Translations under genes and position numbers: made by a program | NCBI RefSeq assembly: GCF_000003605.2 | Contig: NW_003158226.1 | Location: forward strand, 81,042 to 91,044 | Reading direction: 5' to 3' | Length of the DNA stretch: 10,003 nt | Source of the DNA: Saccoglossus kowalevskii | Taxonomy: Eukaryota; Hemichordata; Enteropneusta; Harrimaniidae | In this document: positions 8,631 through 10,003 of the stretch, piece by piece | How positions within the stretch are numbered: position 1 is the first letter of the stretch | Layout of the letters: each line of letters begins with the position of its first letter | Notes under the pieces: generated by a model | Seen by the model: the letters and a program-made list of their open reading frames with translations, nothing else | What the model was told of the DNA's origin: nothing | Databases searched by the model: none

Positions 8631-8857
8631 GTATTCGCAGTTATAAACGCACAGCACAGAATCAGGAGAAGAAAGTAAGCGATATTTTGAATGATACTGC
8701 AGCTGCTACAACCTCCAAGCAAGTAAACATCGGCTTTGATGAATTTTCCGATACGTTATCTCCTGAGGATGTTGGAATCCATAAACTAAACACCCAAGAC
8801 GCTGGAGCTAGAATTGTTTACAACAATGACGTGTTTACTATTACCGAAAATATCTGA
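8631..8857 (+). CDS. Crypton-like gene, last exon with nucleophilic tyrosine
   Basis: The exon follows a T-rich tract and TCTACAG (AG at 8629-8630). Joined in phase 1 to the previous exon it restores G-I-R-S-Y-K-R, so the catalytic tyrosine (codon 8642) is the fourth codon wholly within this exon. QEKKVSDILND matches the family's QQxxVSDIL block. The remaining roughly 60 residues, ending DVFTITENI before TGA at 8855-8857, form a tail I do not recognise. This exon is free of frame breaks. Possible polyadenylation words downstream are ATTAAA at 9052 and AATAAA at 9266, both weak evidence. Confidence 0.78.
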
Positions 8858-9544
8858 TCAATTATAGCAGTATAATTTGTCAACATAACATTTGATTGAA
8901 AACAATGAATGTGCAACAAACGTTTAACCTGTTTGTAAAATTTATTTGGAGGTAGGTCGTGATATCATCCCTCGTCTTCGCCATGGCGAGAGTATGACAG
9001 GTCTATAATATCGCCCATTCCCTTCAAATATTTCCTAAGTTGGAGGTTGTTATTAAAAAAAACTCAGTTTATTGTTATTTTGCGTATGAAGTGTGTATTA
9101 GACGGTTTACCTCAAATTGGCAGTGAAAGTTTGGATATGATTAAAAGTCCGATCATCTATGTCTTTGTAGCAAAAGGGTTACGCATTTAAATGAAAATAC
9201 AGTAAATTTGTAAAGCCTTTTGTCCAACCCTCGGTCACGATTACAATGTCATCACTCTTTCAATTAATAAATGTTGCTTGCCAATTAAGTTTCGTAGAAT
9301 CGTGTTTATTCTTTTATATATTCACTCAATTACATGTTTTTCACGAATAATAATAATTCTTGGCTGAACCACTTAATTAAAGATAATTTATTGTATTATT
9401 GCCAGCGTGGTTGATTATACTACATGTATTATTGTCACGTGAGAATCAGTCTTGAAATTAGATTGGTATACAGGTACATGTCGTGAATGCAGAAACAGGT
9501 GTATGTTATATTTAATTTATTCAAAATTCCTTTGTTGTGTTTGC
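8858..9544. other. Non-coding flank downstream of the Crypton-like gene
   Basis: No gene is seen. A 12-base perfect palindrome, TCGCCATGGCGA, lies at 8978-8989 inside a GC-richer patch of about 60 bases. Polyadenylation-like words occur at 9052 and 9266. If the Crypton-like locus is mobile, its right boundary should lie in this stretch, but I cannot place it. Confidence 0.5.
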
Positions 9545-9850
9545 GTGGTGTGGTCGGAGGACACATCACTCTGACTCAAGACGCCGCACTAGCAGGACGG
9601 GCTTTCAGTCGTCCGTGTGCAAGCTGAGAGACGAGCCAACACGTTTATCACGGGGCACCTGTGACACGCCAGTCCAGGTATAAGCTGGAGCCAGGTTACT
9701 GTAGGAACATAAATTCCTCTATTTCTGGCGGAAACCGTGTAGGTTGTCATAAATGAACCCAGTGTTGTTGGGAGACAGCGTTTACAGGAGGAAAACTTGT
9801 ACAGACTCAGCAAGCTGTGCTCCGGGGGCTCGTCTGCACATTGACCTTGT
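9545..9850. other. GC-richer segment of unknown nature
   Basis: This patch is richer in G and C than its flanks and has a 74-codon open frame on the minus strand (9813-9589) with no recognisable motif. An inverted 9-mer, AGACGAGCC at 9629-9637 and GGCTCGTCT at 9827-9835, brackets most of it. CAAGCTG occurs near both ends. It could be an unrecognised interspersed repeat (SINE-like) or a 5' exon. I found no clear tRNA-type A and B boxes. The last roughly 150 bases of the window are again AT-rich and featureless. Confidence 0.35.
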
Positions 9851-10003
9851 CATTGACCATTGTGCGTACAACATTCTTGTAACTTTTACATTATTTATAT
9901 TGTAATTTATATATTAACTATAGCATTTAAAATGAAGCACGAGCTGTTTATACTTTACACAGGATAATGTACGTACATCTATGACAAAATTGTATGAAGT
10001 ACT

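Larger units (their letters stand above)
7078..8857 (+). pseudogene. Crypton-type tyrosine recombinase gene (DUF3504/KIAA1958-like), frame-disrupted
   Basis: The locus encodes a DUF3504 protein, the family descended from Crypton DNA transposons, which move with a tyrosine recombinase. Three exons are supported: about 7078 (or 7154)-7305, 7412-8448 and 8631-8857. The catalytic set is complete: R in FALRSGMEHR (codon 7971), H-x-x-R in NHNIRATAATR (8360 and 8369), H in TEHRS (8433) and Y in RSYKR (8642). Three frame changes break the gene: near 7493 (about 2 bases missing), near 8150-8153 (one C missing from a C run) and near 8390 (2 or 5 bases missing). Apart from these, codons follow the family closely with no substitution stops. 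That suggests a recent pseudogene, or a functional gene or transposon with indel errors in the sequence. Whether it is a mobile Crypton or a relic cannot be told, because Cryptons have no terminal repeats to mark the ends. The N-terminal start lies outside or is unrecognised. Confidence 0.82.

Noticed and set aside
9589-9813. Minus-strand 74-codon frame as a gene
   Set aside because: It has no motif, no clear splice or start context, and is explained by the GC-richer composition.

Overview
The window looks like AT-rich nuclear DNA from an invertebrate animal. Exons are short and bounded by GT/AG splice sites, the sequence between them is long and AT-rich, and I see no bacterial operon structure or ribosome binding sites. 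An SRCR-type exon followed by an EGF-like exon, plus remnants of DIRS-like and Crypton-like elements, would suit a mollusc such as a bivalve, but that placement is inference. No tRNA, rRNA or CRISPR array was recognised.

Layout. Bases 1 to about 2480 hold no gene I can defend, only a doubtful coding-like patch near 1527-1816. From about 2480 to 4330 the minus strand carries a decayed DIRS-like retrotransposon in the order reverse transcriptase, RNase H/linker, tyrosine recombinase. Stops and frame changes break it throughout. At 5221-5364 and 5760-5862 on the plus strand lie two damaged exons, the second half of an SRCR domain and an EGF-like domain. Their splice phases match (phase 1 joined to phase 1), so they probably belong to one receptor-like gene or pseudogene.

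At 6758-6867 there is a 110-base imperfect palindrome, followed by a run of 15 C. From about 7078 to 8857 the plus strand carries a three-exon Crypton-derived gene (DUF3504/KIAA1958-like tyrosine recombinase). Every catalytic residue I can place is present (R, H-x-x-R, H, Y), but three small frame disruptions break the reading frame. The rest, 8858-10003, is non-coding as far as I can see, with a GC-richer patch at about 9545-9850.

The genes do not form a pathway. The main themes are two unrelated tyrosine-recombinase elements within 6 kb, and small indels in every recognisable coding segment. Those indels may reflect true decay or, in part, indel errors in the assembly.
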